A stretch of DNA of 64,000 nucleotides. It comes from JBFWWP01 sp050246115 (lineage in GTDB: Bacteria > Planctomycetota > UBA8108 > UBA1146 > JAJFFE01). Location: the NCBI GenBank assembly GCA_050246115.1, contig JBFWWP010000001.1, forward strand, positions 248,001 to 312,000, read 5' to 3'. The notes beneath the pieces were generated by a model. That model saw only the letters and a list, made by a program, of their open reading frames with translations. It was not told the DNA's origin and did no database searches. Both the position numbers and the translations under genes were made by a program. Of the stretch, positions 8,873 to 17,347 are shown piece after piece (position 1 is the stretch's first letter; each line of letters opens with the position of its first letter).

Positions 8873-9760
8873 ATGTCGACCATGTTGGAGGGGGTGTTCA
8901 CCGCGCTCGTCACGCCGTTCTCGAACGGCGAGATCGACTGGGCAGCTCTCGAAGGTCTCGTCGAGTTTCAACTCCGCGGTGGTATTCACGGACTCGTCCC
9001 CTGTGGCACCACCGGCGAGAGCGCCACACTGAGCGCCGACGAACACGATCGTCTGGTGCGATTCGTGGTCGAGCGCGTGGCGGGGCGTGTGCCGGTGCTC
9101 GCTGGCACGGGATCGAACTCGACCGCTGAGGCGGTGCGTCATACGTTGCGGGCGCGCGACTGCGGCGCTGACGCGGCACTCGTCATCACGCCGTACTACA
9201 ACAAGCCCACGCCGGCGGGCCTGCTGGAGCACTATCGCCAGGTCGCTGCGGTTGGGCTTCCGGTGGTGGTCTACAACGTTCCGTCTCGAACCGGGGTGTG
9301 CATCGATGCCGAGACCTACTCGCGCCTTGCCGACATACCCGGCATCGTGGCCACCAAGGAGGCGAGCGGTCGCTTCGATTTGATCGAGGAGGTCTTCGCG
9401 CAAGGACGTCTCGACTTGTTCTCGGGAGACGATGCGTTGACCTTGCCGCTCTTGTGTCTCGGCGCTCGGGGTGTGATTTCAGTCGCCTCGAACGTCGCTC
9501 CCCGCGCCATGGTCGATCTCTTCGACTACGTACAGGAGCACCATCTCAGCGAGGCGCGTGAGCTCCACCGGCGGCTGTTGCCGTTGTTCGGGGCCCTGTT
9601 CGCCGAAACGAACCCGACGCCGGTGAAGTCCGCGCTGCACTCGCTTGGCCTCATCCGGGACGAACTGCGGCTCCCGTTGCTCGTCGCCAGCGCGGCGACC
9701 CGCGCGCGGCTCGAGGACCTCCTCGAAGATCTCGAACTCACCCCAGACTTCGCCGACTGA
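8873..9760 (+). CDS. dapA: 4-hydroxy-tetrahydrodipicolinate synthase
   Basis: 295 residues, standard for DapA. It condenses pyruvate with aspartate semialdehyde, the first committed step to diaminopimelate and lysine. The Schiff-base lysine is in VATKEASG (about 161), the proton-relay tyrosine in VVYNVPSRTG (about 134), and the pyruvate-binding GTTGES is near residue 46. GGAGAGAGGGGG lies upstream of the ATG. It is preceded by 270 bases without a gene, so it probably has its own promoter. Close relatives (N-acetylneuraminate lyase, KDG aldolase) are less likely given the length and the YYNKPT motif. Confidence 0.9.
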   Translation: MSTMLEGVFTALVTPFSNGEIDWAALEGLVEFQLRGGIHGLVPCGTTGESATLSADEHDRLVRFVVERVAGRVPVLAGTGSNSTAEAVRHTLRARDCGADAALVITPYYNKPTPAGLLEHYRQVAAVGLPVVVYNVPSRTGVCIDAETYSRLADIPGIVATKEASGRFDLIEEVFAQGRLDLFSGDDALTLPLLCLGARGVISVASNVAPRAMVDLFDYVQEHHLSEARELHRRLLPLFGALFAETNPTPVKSALHSLGLIRDELRLPLLVASAATRARLEDLLEDLELTPDFAD

Positions 9761-9771
9761 GAAAGTCGGCG
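9751..9771 (+). terminator. Stem-loop over the dapA stop codon
   Basis: An 8-bp perfect stem (CGCCGACT / AGTCGGCG) with a GAGAA loop spans the dapA stop codon. It lies between convergent dapA and the HD-domain gene. There is no T-run after it, so it may protect 3' ends rather than terminate by itself. Confidence 0.35.
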
Positions 9772-9787
9772 GTGACCCGAGCGCTCG

Positions 9788-10852
9788 CTATGAGTCGAAG
9801 GAGAGCTCGCCCTGCGGCGCCATCGGGCCCTGCGACGCCATCGGACCCTGCGGCGCCATCGGACCCTGCGACGCCATCGGACCCTGCGACGGCGGGCGTT
9901 GGGGAAAGAACGCCCTCGCCCCGAGGATCGGATTGAACTCGCTCCACCGATCGGCCTGGGCGGAAGGCAGTTCGCGCTCCAGCTGTTCGAGGGCAGCCAG
10001 CTTCGCGTCCAGGTTGTCGAGGAAGTGCAGGGCCACGGCCTCGGCGGTCATCGGCACCTTGGGAGATCCGTAGTCGAGACGGCCGTGGTGACTGGTGATC
10101 AGGTGCTTGATCTGGGTGAGTGTGGCCGCGTCGAGATCGGGAACCGCGGCGGCAGACTCTTCGACCCAGCACAAGGCGATCACGATGTGGCCCAACAGCT
10201 GGCCGGCGTCGGTGTAACCGAAACCGGCCTCGTAGCTCAGCTCCTCGACCTTGCCGATGTCGTGCAGTAGCACACCCGCGAGCAGGATGCTGCGGTCGAG
10301 CCACGGGTAGTGTTCGAGGATCCGGATCGCGAGCTTGGAGAGCGACAACACGTGCTCGAGCAACCCGCCGACATAGGCGTGGTGCAGGGACTTCCCGGCT
10401 GGGGCCAGCCGCAGGCCGCGGGCCACGGCCGGCCGCGCGAGCACCGCCTCGACCAGGGCGCGCACCGGTGCGCGTGGGATGCTGCGGACGATCTCGGAGA
10501 GTGCCACGCTCATTTGGTCGATGTCGAAGCGGGAACGCGGCAAGAAGTCGCGTGGATCGACCCGTGCATCGGCTGCCGAAATCGGTTCGAGCTGATCGAC
10601 CACCACCTGGAGGTTCCCCTGGAACTCCTCGACCCGCCCTTGGACCGAGAGAAAGGGGCAGCGCTCGAGCGCGCGGAACTCTTCTTGGCTGGTCTCCCAC
10701 CGGACTCCCCGCAGCGAGGCGGAGGCGTCCCGGAGAACGAGCTGAATGAACGGTTTGCCGTTCCTGGCTTGCTTGAAGTTCGCGGTCTCGACCAGGTAGA
10801 TCCCATTCAATGGGTCGCCGCGACGGAGTTCGCTGAGATTGGGGCCAGGCAC
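9788..10852 (-). CDS. OB-fold + HD-domain 3'-5' exonuclease, YhaM-like
   Basis: About 354 residues. An N-terminal OB fold (LNGIYLVETANFKQARNG, GRVEEFQGNLQVVV) is followed by an HD phosphohydrolase domain with KSLHHAYVGGLLEH, GVLLHDIGKVEEL, LLGHIVIAL and SHHGRLDYGSP. This is the architecture of YhaM/CBF1 3'-5' exonucleases acting on RNA or single-stranded DNA. The tail is a six-residue repeat (QGPMAS/QGPMAP) encoded by an 18-bp minisatellite. The start is uncertain: GTG at 10852 begins just before the OB fold, with no strong ribosome site; upstream sequence in frame looks noncoding. Confidence 0.75.
   Translation of the reverse strand: MPGPNLSELRRGDPLNGIYLVETANFKQARNGKPFIQLVLRDASASLRGVRWETSQEEFRALERCPFLSVQGRVEEFQGNLQVVVDQLEPISAADARVDPRDFLPRSRFDIDQMSVALSEIVRSIPRAPVRALVEAVLARPAVARGLRLAPAGKSLHHAYVGGLLEHVLSLSKLAIRILEHYPWLDRSILLAGVLLHDIGKVEELSYEAGFGYTDAGQLLGHIVIALCWVEESAAAVPDLDAATLTQIKHLITSHHGRLDYGSPKVPMTAEAVALHFLDNLDAKLAALEQLERELPSAQADRWSEFNPILGARAFFPQRPPSQGPMASQGPMAPQGPMASQGPMAPQGELSFDS
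9810..9890. repeat. 18-bp minisatellite inside the HD-nuclease 3' end
   Basis: Four and a half copies of an 18-base unit (CCCTGCGACGCCATCGGA, alternating GAC/GGC at one place). The unit length is a multiple of three, so it encodes a repeating QGPMA-S/P hexapeptide tail. Confidence 0.9.
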
Positions 10853-11336
10853 TGGAGTGTCCGTTCTCTCTCGGGTCGGTGGCCAACGCGTCGGCGGTCG
10901 TCGCGACGGCGCTTCACGGGACGAGGTGCCCCGGCGAGTCTCGATCGCGCGAGGCAGGCGCCATGATCCCGGATGCCCTACCGATGGGAAGTGAATCTCG
11001 GGCGCCGGGTCGCTTCGTGGCGTGCTCGCTCGCGGCTTGCGCCACACCGCGGAGAGACCCCAGGCCACCGCCAGTCGCGGACAGCTTCCGCCTTCTTCCC
11101 CGCCCAACGCACCCACGCGGCGCAACTCCAAGAGCCCGCGTCGTTCGGCACGCGCCGGGAGCGCGGACAGCCCGAGCGCATCCGGCCTCGCGCCATGGGA
11201 CCTCCGCAGACTCCCCCGGGGCCCCACGCCTCCCAGCACTCGGGCGCGGCGAAGCCGCATCCCCTTCGGCTCCAGCGCCCTAGAGTTGCTTTGAATGCGC
11301 TTGATTTGGCGCTCGTGCGAGGCCGAGAATCGGGGC
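10853..11336. other. 484-bp divergent intergenic region
   Basis: Lies between the minus-strand HD nuclease and the plus-strand TPR-kinase. It should hold both promoters, but none is clear. Its right end carries one copy of the dispersed GAGTTGCT...GAATGCGC motif (11281-11309). No other gene or RNA was recognised. Confidence 0.4.
11281..11309 (+). repeat. Dispersed GAGTTGCT/GAATGCGCTTGATTTGG motif, copy 1
   Basis: Shares TAGAGTTGCTT and GAATGCGCTTGATTTGG with copies at 12877 and 43108, differing by a one-base indel. It ends 27 bases before the TPR-kinase start, in the same orientation relative to the downstream gene as the other copies. Confidence 0.7.
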
Positions 11337-12707
11337 ATGAGCGACGCAGCCATCGATGGCGCGGGACGACCCGCGAAAGACGGAGCCGCCGGGAACTCGC
11401 CTGCGGCCGGGGACGGCGATACGCAGCGGCTGCTCCGCGAGGATCCCGGGCAGGCGGCGCTGCGTCTCGAGCGTCGGCTTGCGCGCGGGGATGTCGATGG
11501 TCGCACGTGGCACAACCTCGCGGTCGCTCGTGCCAACCTGGGCGACGTGAGTGGCGCGCTGGCGGCCGTGGACGCGGGGCTTGCGCTCACACCAGGTGCC
11601 GTCGCCACTCGCTTCCTCCGCGGGAAGATCCTTCAGGGCGCCGATCACTATGCCGAGGCGTTGGTCGCCTACGATGACGTGGCGCAGTCGGATCCCAACC
11701 ATCCCGGACTGCTCGCCAATCGCGGGGTCGTCCGCTTCTTCACCGGGGACCACGCCGGGGCGGTTCAGGACTTCGAGGCAGCGGTTCAGCGCGACCCGGG
11801 GGACGCGTCCACTCTGTTCAACCTCGCCGTTGCCTACGTCGCGACGAGATCGTTCCACCGAGCGGAGTGGGCGCTCGGGAGACTGATTGCCCTCGAGCCA
11901 GAGCGAGCACAATACTACTACCAGTTCTTCGTGGAGCTGGGCCGCCTCCAGGTTCTTCACGAGACTTCGCATCAGAACCACCGCCTCAAGAATTTCATGG
12001 GGATCGTCGGAGACCGACTGCGTCGGGTCTGCGAGAGCGACCTTTCGCATCTCGAACCCGAGTTGCGCGAGGACCTCCTGGGAGTGCGCGACGACTACCA
12101 ACGTATCTACGGCGACCTCGTGATCTTCCTGCGCGCGATCCAACAACGTCCCATGCGGCTGCAACTCGTGGATCTGCGTCGGATGATCGAACGTGTGGTG
12201 TTCGTTGCCATCGAGCGGGGGGGCAAGGTCACGGTGCGTCGTGAGTTTCCGGAGCACCTGCCTGAGATCCGCTGCGACCTCGATATGCTCCAGGAGGCAT
12301 TGCTCAACCTTCTGATCAACGCCTTGGACGCGATCGAAGCGGCACCCCATGATGCGGGTCTGGTGATCATTCGGGTCGAGGCGGAACGAAACGACGTGGT
12401 GGTCACCTTCGTCGATGACGGCTGCGGGATTCCGCCGGGTGACCTTGGGCGCATTTTCGAGTTCGGATTCACGACCAAGAGTCTGGGTACCGGCATCGGC
12501 CTTGCCTTCACGCGGAGGGTGCTCGAGCAGCACGGCGGGAGCATGACCGTCGAGAGCGCGCAGGGCCAAGGGACGACCATTCGCTGTGTCCTGCCCATGG
12601 CCCCTCGCCTCAGCGAGACCCTCACGAATCTCGCGTTTCGTGGCGGGCTCTCCCGCGACCTGCGTGAGTTGATTCTCGAGGAACCGGGTGGCGACCTCGG
12701 CATTTGA
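11337..12707 (+). CDS. TPR-containing sensor histidine kinase
   Basis: About 456 residues. The N-terminal 190 residues are TPR helices (AVARANLGDVSGALAAVDAG, ILQGADHYAEALVAYDDVA, RGVVRFFTGDHAGAVQDFEA). They are followed by a kinase core: the candidate phospho-accepting His in HRLKNF (about 214), N box LLNLLINALDAIE, G1 VDDGCGIP, and G2 KSLGTGIGLAFTRRVLEQHGG. There is no membrane segment or PAS domain, so it is a cytoplasmic kinase whose sensor is protein-protein contact through TPRs. The sigma-54 response regulator 340 bases downstream is the likely partner. ATG 11337 follows CGGGG; ATG 11295 would add 14 residues. Confidence 0.8.
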   Translation: MSDAAIDGAGRPAKDGAAGNSPAAGDGDTQRLLREDPGQAALRLERRLARGDVDGRTWHNLAVARANLGDVSGALAAVDAGLALTPGAVATRFLRGKILQGADHYAEALVAYDDVAQSDPNHPGLLANRGVVRFFTGDHAGAVQDFEAAVQRDPGDASTLFNLAVAYVATRSFHRAEWALGRLIALEPERAQYYYQFFVELGRLQVLHETSHQNHRLKNFMGIVGDRLRRVCESDLSHLEPELREDLLGVRDDYQRIYGDLVIFLRAIQQRPMRLQLVDLRRMIERVVFVAIERGGKVTVRREFPEHLPEIRCDLDMLQEALLNLLINALDAIEAAPHDAGLVIIRVEAERNDVVVTFVDDGCGIPPGDLGRIFEFGFTTKSLGTGIGLAFTRRVLEQHGGSMTVESAQGQGTTIRCVLPMAPRLSETLTNLAFRGGLSRDLRELILEEPGGDLGI

Positions 12708-12876
12708 GGTGCTCGGGCCCAATGACCCTTCGTGGTTGCAGGGCGCGGTCGTCGAGATCGCGGCCGGTTCGCCCAGCGTTCGGCGGTACGCGCCGCTGCG
12801 CGGGCGTGGTATGCTGCGCGGGACTCGTCAGGTAACCTCGTGCCCCAGTTCGGGCTCGTAGCGCCGAGCGCGAACC

Positions 12877-12909
12877 GGAGTTGCTCGTGAATGCGCTGGA
12901 TTGGGGACT
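12877..12909 (+). repeat. Dispersed motif, copy 2
   Basis: GGAGTTGCTCGTGAATGCGC followed by TGGATTGGGGACT. The seven bases before it (GCGCGAAC) are shared with copy 3. It lies 137 bases upstream of the response-regulator start. Confidence 0.7.
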
Positions 12910-12983
12910 CGCCTACCAGGGGCCATCCCGGCGGCCGGACTTCGACTACGGCCAGACGCAAACGGTGGCAGTGGCTCGCGGGG

Positions 12984-13034
12984 CTGGTGTCTCCAGGACG
13001 CTGGTGTCTCCAGGACGCTGGTGTTTCCAGGACA
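12984..13034. repeat. 17-bp minisatellite, three copies
   Basis: Three head-to-tail copies of CTGGTGTCTCCAGGACG, the last with two changes. Each contains the small palindrome CTGG...CCAG. The array abuts the AAGGAG ribosome site of the response regulator, so copy-number change would alter the untranslated leader. Confidence 0.9.
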
Positions 13035-13045
13035 AGGAGCTGTGT

Positions 13046-14458
13046 TTGGTTTCATCGTCGTCCCTGCGCATTCTGATCGTCGACGATCAGACCGAGGTGC
13101 GCACCTACGTCCGCCGTGTACTCGAGGAAAAGGGCTACGAGGTGTTGGAAGCCCCTCAGCCGAGTGCGGGACTCGCTGTGTTCGAACGGGAAGTGGACAC
13201 CCTTTCGCTCGTCATTCTCGATCTCGATCTCGGTGCGGGTGTGCCGGATGGTCTCGAGTTGCTGCGAAGCATGAAGCGCATTCAAGAGGCCGTGCCGGTC
13301 CTCATTCTGACGGGGAAGGGAACCGCATCCTCCGGTGCCGAGGCCATTCGCTTGGGCGCCGCGGACGTGCTGGAGAAAGATCTGTACATCGAGGAGAGCC
13401 TCGAGGCCTCGGTGGAGAAGATCCAGCGGTTGCAGAATGTGGTCGGTGAGAACCGGCGACTCGCCGCCGAGAATGTCGCCTTGCGGCGCACCGTAGACTA
13501 CTACACGGCCGAGTTCCGACGCCGCTATACCATGGTGGGGGACAGTCCTGCCTTCCGCAGCACGATCGAGGAGTCGAAGCGCGTAGCCAACGTTCCGCGG
13601 CCGGTCCTGATCCGGGGCGAGCGGGGAACGGGCAAGGAGCTGATTGCGGCCCTCATCCACTACCACAGCGACCGCCGCGACCGACCCTTCGTCACGGTGA
13701 ACTGCGCTGCGTTCCACGGCAACTTGCTCGAGAGTGAGATGTTCGGCCACGAAAAGGGCGCCTTCACGGGCGCCGACAAGCGCAAGGTCGGGCGCTTCGA
13801 GCTGGCGAACGGCGGCACTCTGTTCTTGGACGAAGTGGGCAACATGCCCATGGACTTTCAGGAGAAGGTACTCCGAGTGCTGGAGTATCAGAAGTTCGAG
13901 CGCGTCGCCGGCACCGAGACGATTGCGGTCGACGTACGGGTCGTCGCAGCGACCAACAGCAACCTCGAGCAGATGATGGAAGCGGGGACCTTCCGACCCG
14001 ATCTCTACGATCGACTGGCGTTCAAGGAGATTCGATTGCCGCCCCTTCGCGACCGCGGGGAGGACATACCGCTCTTGGTCGAGCACTTCCGTCAGCAGTT
14101 GACCGAGGAGATCCCGTGGGTAGCGCGCCGTATGTTCACGCCCGAGGCGGTCGAGATGCTGCAGCGCCACGCTTGGCCCGGGAACATCCGGCAACTCAAG
14201 AACGTAGTCGAGCGACTCTTGTGCGCGAGCGAGTCGCCGCGGATCGCGGGGACCGAAGTCGCGCTCGAGATCGGCGATCGCGTCGATACCGCCCACACGT
14301 TCCAGGACAAGGTGGCTCAGCTGGAGCTGCAGCTGATCATGGAGGCGCTACAAAGGGCTGGCGGCAACCAGCGTTTGGCCGCCGAGTCCATGGGCCTCAC
14401 CTACGATCAGTTCCGGCACCTCTTCAAGAAGTACCGCATCAAGGACCGGGTCGACTGA
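13046..14458 (+). CDS. Sigma-54-dependent response regulator
   Basis: 470 residues. A receiver domain (LRILIVDDQTEVRTYV; phospho-Asp about 58 in VILDLDLG) is joined by a coiled linker to an AAA+ domain. That domain has Walker A GERGTGKE (about 190), the sigma-54-contacting GAFTGA loop, Walker B GGTLFLDEVG, and sensor VAATNSNLEQM. It ends in a Fis-type helix-turn-helix (GGNQRLAAESMGLTYDQF). It activates RNA polymerase-sigma-54 after phosphorylation. TTG at 13046 is chosen because AAGGAG stands 6 bases upstream and it begins right at the receiver. The TPR-kinase upstream is the probable partner. Confidence 0.88.
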   Translation: MVSSSSLRILIVDDQTEVRTYVRRVLEEKGYEVLEAPQPSAGLAVFEREVDTLSLVILDLDLGAGVPDGLELLRSMKRIQEAVPVLILTGKGTASSGAEAIRLGAADVLEKDLYIEESLEASVEKIQRLQNVVGENRRLAAENVALRRTVDYYTAEFRRRYTMVGDSPAFRSTIEESKRVANVPRPVLIRGERGTGKELIAALIHYHSDRRDRPFVTVNCAAFHGNLLESEMFGHEKGAFTGADKRKVGRFELANGGTLFLDEVGNMPMDFQEKVLRVLEYQKFERVAGTETIAVDVRVVAATNSNLEQMMEAGTFRPDLYDRLAFKEIRLPPLRDRGEDIPLLVEHFRQQLTEEIPWVARRMFTPEAVEMLQRHAWPGNIRQLKNVVERLLCASESPRIAGTEVALEIGDRVDTAHTFQDKVAQLELQLIMEALQRAGGNQRLAAESMGLTYDQFRHLFKKYRIKDRVD

Positions 14459-14602
14459 CCGACTCGGGACGCGGCCGCGATCACGGGCCGAACGCCGACG
14501 GTTTGCTGGGAGCCGTCTGCGGTGACAATTGCTTGACACGCTGGGTTTATGGTTCAGCCTGGACAGTCATGGACCGTTGGGCGCGATGAGAAAGTGTACC
14601 GC

Positions 14603-16651
14603 ATGTCGGTGGTTCGAATGAAATGCGCGACGAGACTTCCCGGCGACGGGCTCCGCGTCCCCGTTTCTGGTCGGCCCGTTGCCGACCGGACGCGAGGTCC
14701 GCGTGCGCGGCGGACAGGACGTCTGGGGCTGTTGGTCTTGGTGGTGGTCGTCGTCGCTTGGGACGGGCTGCACGCGATCGAGAAGACGCGCTTGTCGCTC
14801 GCAGGCAAGCAGACCGTCGAGGGGCGAGTGTTCGATCTGGGCGGCAGCGCTTTGGATGTGGTGCTGCGCCATGGCAGTCGGCAGGTCCCCAAGTCCAGCG
14901 TCGAGCGTTGGCAAGTCGTCGATGGCGGCGAGACCGGGCCGGTGCGACCGGTGCTGGTGCTCAAGAACGGGCATGAGGTGAGTGGGGACATCACCTTCGA
15001 CAGTTCGCGTGGCGACTACGTCGTCAAGGTCGAGGTGGGGGAGGCGCGCTACCCGGCTCAGGATGTCGTGCGTCTCGTCCAGCCCAATGGCATCTGTAGC
15101 GATGGGGCGTTCTCACCGCGTCGTGGTCTCCAGGACCGACTCGATGAGGCCGTGGACAAAGTGCGCAAGGGTACCCCCCGCGAACAGTCCGAGGCCTTGG
15201 AGTACCTCGCGAAGTGCGGCTACTTCGCCCTGAAGACTCTGCAGCGCGAGGTCGGCATCGAGGCGGACTCCCGGCTGCGTCGCCTCCTCGCCTCGGGCCA
15301 GGTGCTCGCGTCGGTACCGGCCGATGTGGAGAAGTCGATTCCCGACTTCTTTGCAGTGCTTACGACCGGGCTCGAAGCCGATCGGGTCGGGATTCTGCGA
15401 GACGCGTTCCTGTTGCAGGGAGAGGAACTCTTCCCGTTGCTCGGGGCGCTCCTGCTGGACGAGACTCAGCCCGCTGCAGTTCGCAGCTTTGCTGTCGACA
15501 TTCTGCAGCGACTCCAGCGCGTTCCCGAACTCGTGCAGGCCTATCAGCTCGCGCAAGGACCAGCCCAACTGGCGGTCGCGATCGCCCTCGGCGACGCCGG
15601 CATCTATGTTGGGATCCCGACTCTCATCGAGGCCTTGGCGCTCGACAGTCCGGGGGTGCGCGAGTTGGCCGCTGCCAAGCTCGAAGAGTACACGGGCGAG
15701 AGTTTCGGCTACCGAGCGGGAGATGCCTCGTTGGCGCGGACCGCGGTTGCGCAGTGGCAGGACTGGTGGCGCTTGCACGAGCCCCAGGTGACGGAGCAGC
15801 TTCAACAGCTGCTGACTCCAGGCGTGCGAACCAACGCGCGTGCGCGCGCGACCGCGCTGTGGCGACAAGGAAACGAAGCCTGGGATCGCAACGAGAGCGG
15901 GCGCGCGTACGATCTCTTCCGCTCGGCGGTCGACGAAGACGCGACGTTCTTACAACCGTTTCTTTGCCTGGGGATCATCGATTACCAGCAGCGAGCGCGT
16001 TTCGAGGAAGGCAAGACCTGGTTCCTCCGCGCCCTCCGCCGTGCACCCCTCGATGCCGACCGAGACGTCATGCGGCTTTTGTACTATCACCTTGGCCGCG
16101 TACACAAGAAGGTGCTGGAGAGCGAAGAAGCTCGTAGTGCATTCCTGCGCTCCATCGCCATCGATCCCTATTACGCCGATGCGTGGTACGACCTGGGAGA
16201 CACCATCTACGAGGACGCCTTGCTGGCGAAGTCCCCCGAGGACCGCAGGGAGCGGTTCCGCGAGGCGGCCCAGACCTTCGAGCAGGGATACACCAGGCTC
16301 CAAGAGTATCGCAATAGCTTGGTGGTGCTCACCCGATCCAACCTACCGGTTGGAACCGACCTGCCATTCTCACCGCGGGAGCACAACCGCAGTCTGAAGG
16401 CGCTGAAGGATCACCTGGTGAAGTTCGAAGGACGTCTCGCCTGTCGGGTGGCTCAGGCCCACCTCGCCCTGTCCGATCTCGAGCGAGCCGTTCTGTGGGC
16501 CACTCGGGCGGCCGAGAGTCCTTGGGCGCGCCCTGACGATTGCTTGCTCCTGGCCCTGATCTATGATGGGCTCGGTCGGTCGGCCGAAGCGAATCGGGAA
16601 CGCGAACGGGCCAAGCAAGTTCGGCCGCCGGATCCTCAGACCAAGGAGTGA
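14603..16651 (+). CDS. Exported HEAT/TPR repeat protein, unknown function
   Basis: About 682 residues. One hydrophobic segment (LGLLVLVVVVVAWDGL) near the N terminus is a signal or anchor. Two small beta repeats follow (VEGRVFDLGGSALDVVLRHG, VLKNGHEVSGDITFDSSRGD) that look like planctomycete-style export proteins. The middle is HEAT-like alpha repeats (EQSEALEYLAKCGYFALKTL, ALGDAGIYVGIPTLIEAL). The C-terminal half has TPRs (AWDRNESGRAYDLFRSAVDE, KTWFLRALRRAPLDADRDVM, ARSAFLRSIAIDPYYADAWY). I do not recognise a catalytic motif. Starts at 14549, 14603 and 14618 are all possible; none has a strong ribosome site. Confidence 0.7.
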   Translation: MSVVRMKCATRLPGDGLRVPVSGRPVADRTRGPRARRTGRLGLLVLVVVVVAWDGLHAIEKTRLSLAGKQTVEGRVFDLGGSALDVVLRHGSRQVPKSSVERWQVVDGGETGPVRPVLVLKNGHEVSGDITFDSSRGDYVVKVEVGEARYPAQDVVRLVQPNGICSDGAFSPRRGLQDRLDEAVDKVRKGTPREQSEALEYLAKCGYFALKTLQREVGIEADSRLRRLLASGQVLASVPADVEKSIPDFFAVLTTGLEADRVGILRDAFLLQGEELFPLLGALLLDETQPAAVRSFAVDILQRLQRVPELVQAYQLAQGPAQLAVAIALGDAGIYVGIPTLIEALALDSPGVRELAAAKLEEYTGESFGYRAGDASLARTAVAQWQDWWRLHEPQVTEQLQQLLTPGVRTNARARATALWRQGNEAWDRNESGRAYDLFRSAVDEDATFLQPFLCLGIIDYQQRARFEEGKTWFLRALRRAPLDADRDVMRLLYYHLGRVHKKVLESEEARSAFLRSIAIDPYYADAWYDLGDTIYEDALLAKSPEDRRERFREAAQTFEQGYTRLQEYRNSLVVLTRSNLPVGTDLPFSPREHNRSLKALKDHLVKFEGRLACRVAQAHLALSDLERAVLWATRAAESPWARPDDCLLLALIYDGLGRSAEANRERERAKQVRPPDPQTKE

Positions 16652-16655
16652 TGGC

Positions 16656-17252
16656 ATGGCAAAGCCTCGGATCGTGGTTTTCGGCGGGAGCGCCCGACGG
16701 GCGTCCTATTCGAAGCAGCTGGCACGTGCTTGCGTGGCGCCGCTGGAGGCCGCGGGCGGCGTCGTGGAGTGGCTGGACCTCGCGGACTTCCCGGCACCGC
16801 TCTATCACGGCGACTTGGAGCACGAAGCGGGGCTGCCCGCGACGATCGTCGACTTGCAGCAGCGCTTGGCGGCGAGCGACGGCTTGTTGGTCGTCAGCCC
16901 CGAGTACAATGGGTCGGTTACGCCGCTGCTGAAGAACACCTTGGACTGGTGCTCTCGTCCCAACCCAACGGACAAGGCTCGTTCCGGCGTTGCCGTCTTC
17001 GGCGGTCGCGCGGCCGCCGTGATGGCGAGCTCACCGGGACCCCTGGGCGGCATTCGGGTGCTGTTCCATGTCCGCGACATTCTCGGGTACCTCGGAATGC
17101 TGGTGATTCCGCAGCAGTTGGCGGTCGGCAAGGCCGCTGAGGTCATCGGCGCCGATGGCCGGCTGACCGACGAAAAGCAGCAGGGTGCACTCGAGTCGGT
17201 GTGCCGGAGCCTGGTCGACGCCGCCCGCAGCCTGCGGGGCACTGCCGGGTGA
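16656..17252 (+). CDS. NADPH-dependent FMN reductase (flavodoxin fold)
   Basis: 198 residues. The flavodoxin-like NAD(P)H:FMN reductase pattern is clear: IVVFGGSARRASYSKQLA (phosphate-binding loop), LVVSPEYNGSVTPLLKNTLD, and VAVFGGRAAAVMASSPGPLG (isoalloxazine loop). Such proteins reduce flavins, quinones, azo dyes or chromate; the physiological substrate is not readable. ATG 16656 has AAGGAG 7 bases upstream that overlaps the end of the HEAT/TPR gene, so the two are co-transcribed. Confidence 0.88.
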   Translation: MAKPRIVVFGGSARRASYSKQLARACVAPLEAAGGVVEWLDLADFPAPLYHGDLEHEAGLPATIVDLQQRLAASDGLLVVSPEYNGSVTPLLKNTLDWCSRPNPTDKARSGVAVFGGRAAAVMASSPGPLGGIRVLFHVRDILGYLGMLVIPQQLAVGKAAEVIGADGRLTDEKQQGALESVCRSLVDAARSLRGTAG

Positions 17253-17347
17253 CCCGCTCCTGACGCCACGGCGCGGACGGGCCGGTTCCGCAGGGCCTTG
17301 GCCGCGGTGCTCGTTCGCGCCAGCCCCTCGGCGTGGCGCCATTTTGC

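Larger units (their letters stand above)
12708..13045. other. 338-bp leader region of the sigma-54 response regulator
   Basis: No gene recognised. It contains a copy of the dispersed motif (12877-12909) and a triplicate 17-bp repeat (12984-13034) that ends on the ribosome-binding site of the next gene. Confidence 0.5.

Noticed and set aside
11281..11309. Sigma-54 promoter for the dispersed motif
   Set aside because: No TGGC-N8-TTGC spacing in any copy.
10853..11608. N-terminal extension of the HD nuclease
   Set aside because: Pro/Arg/Ser-rich translation with no domain, and it runs into the TPR-kinase gene on the other strand.
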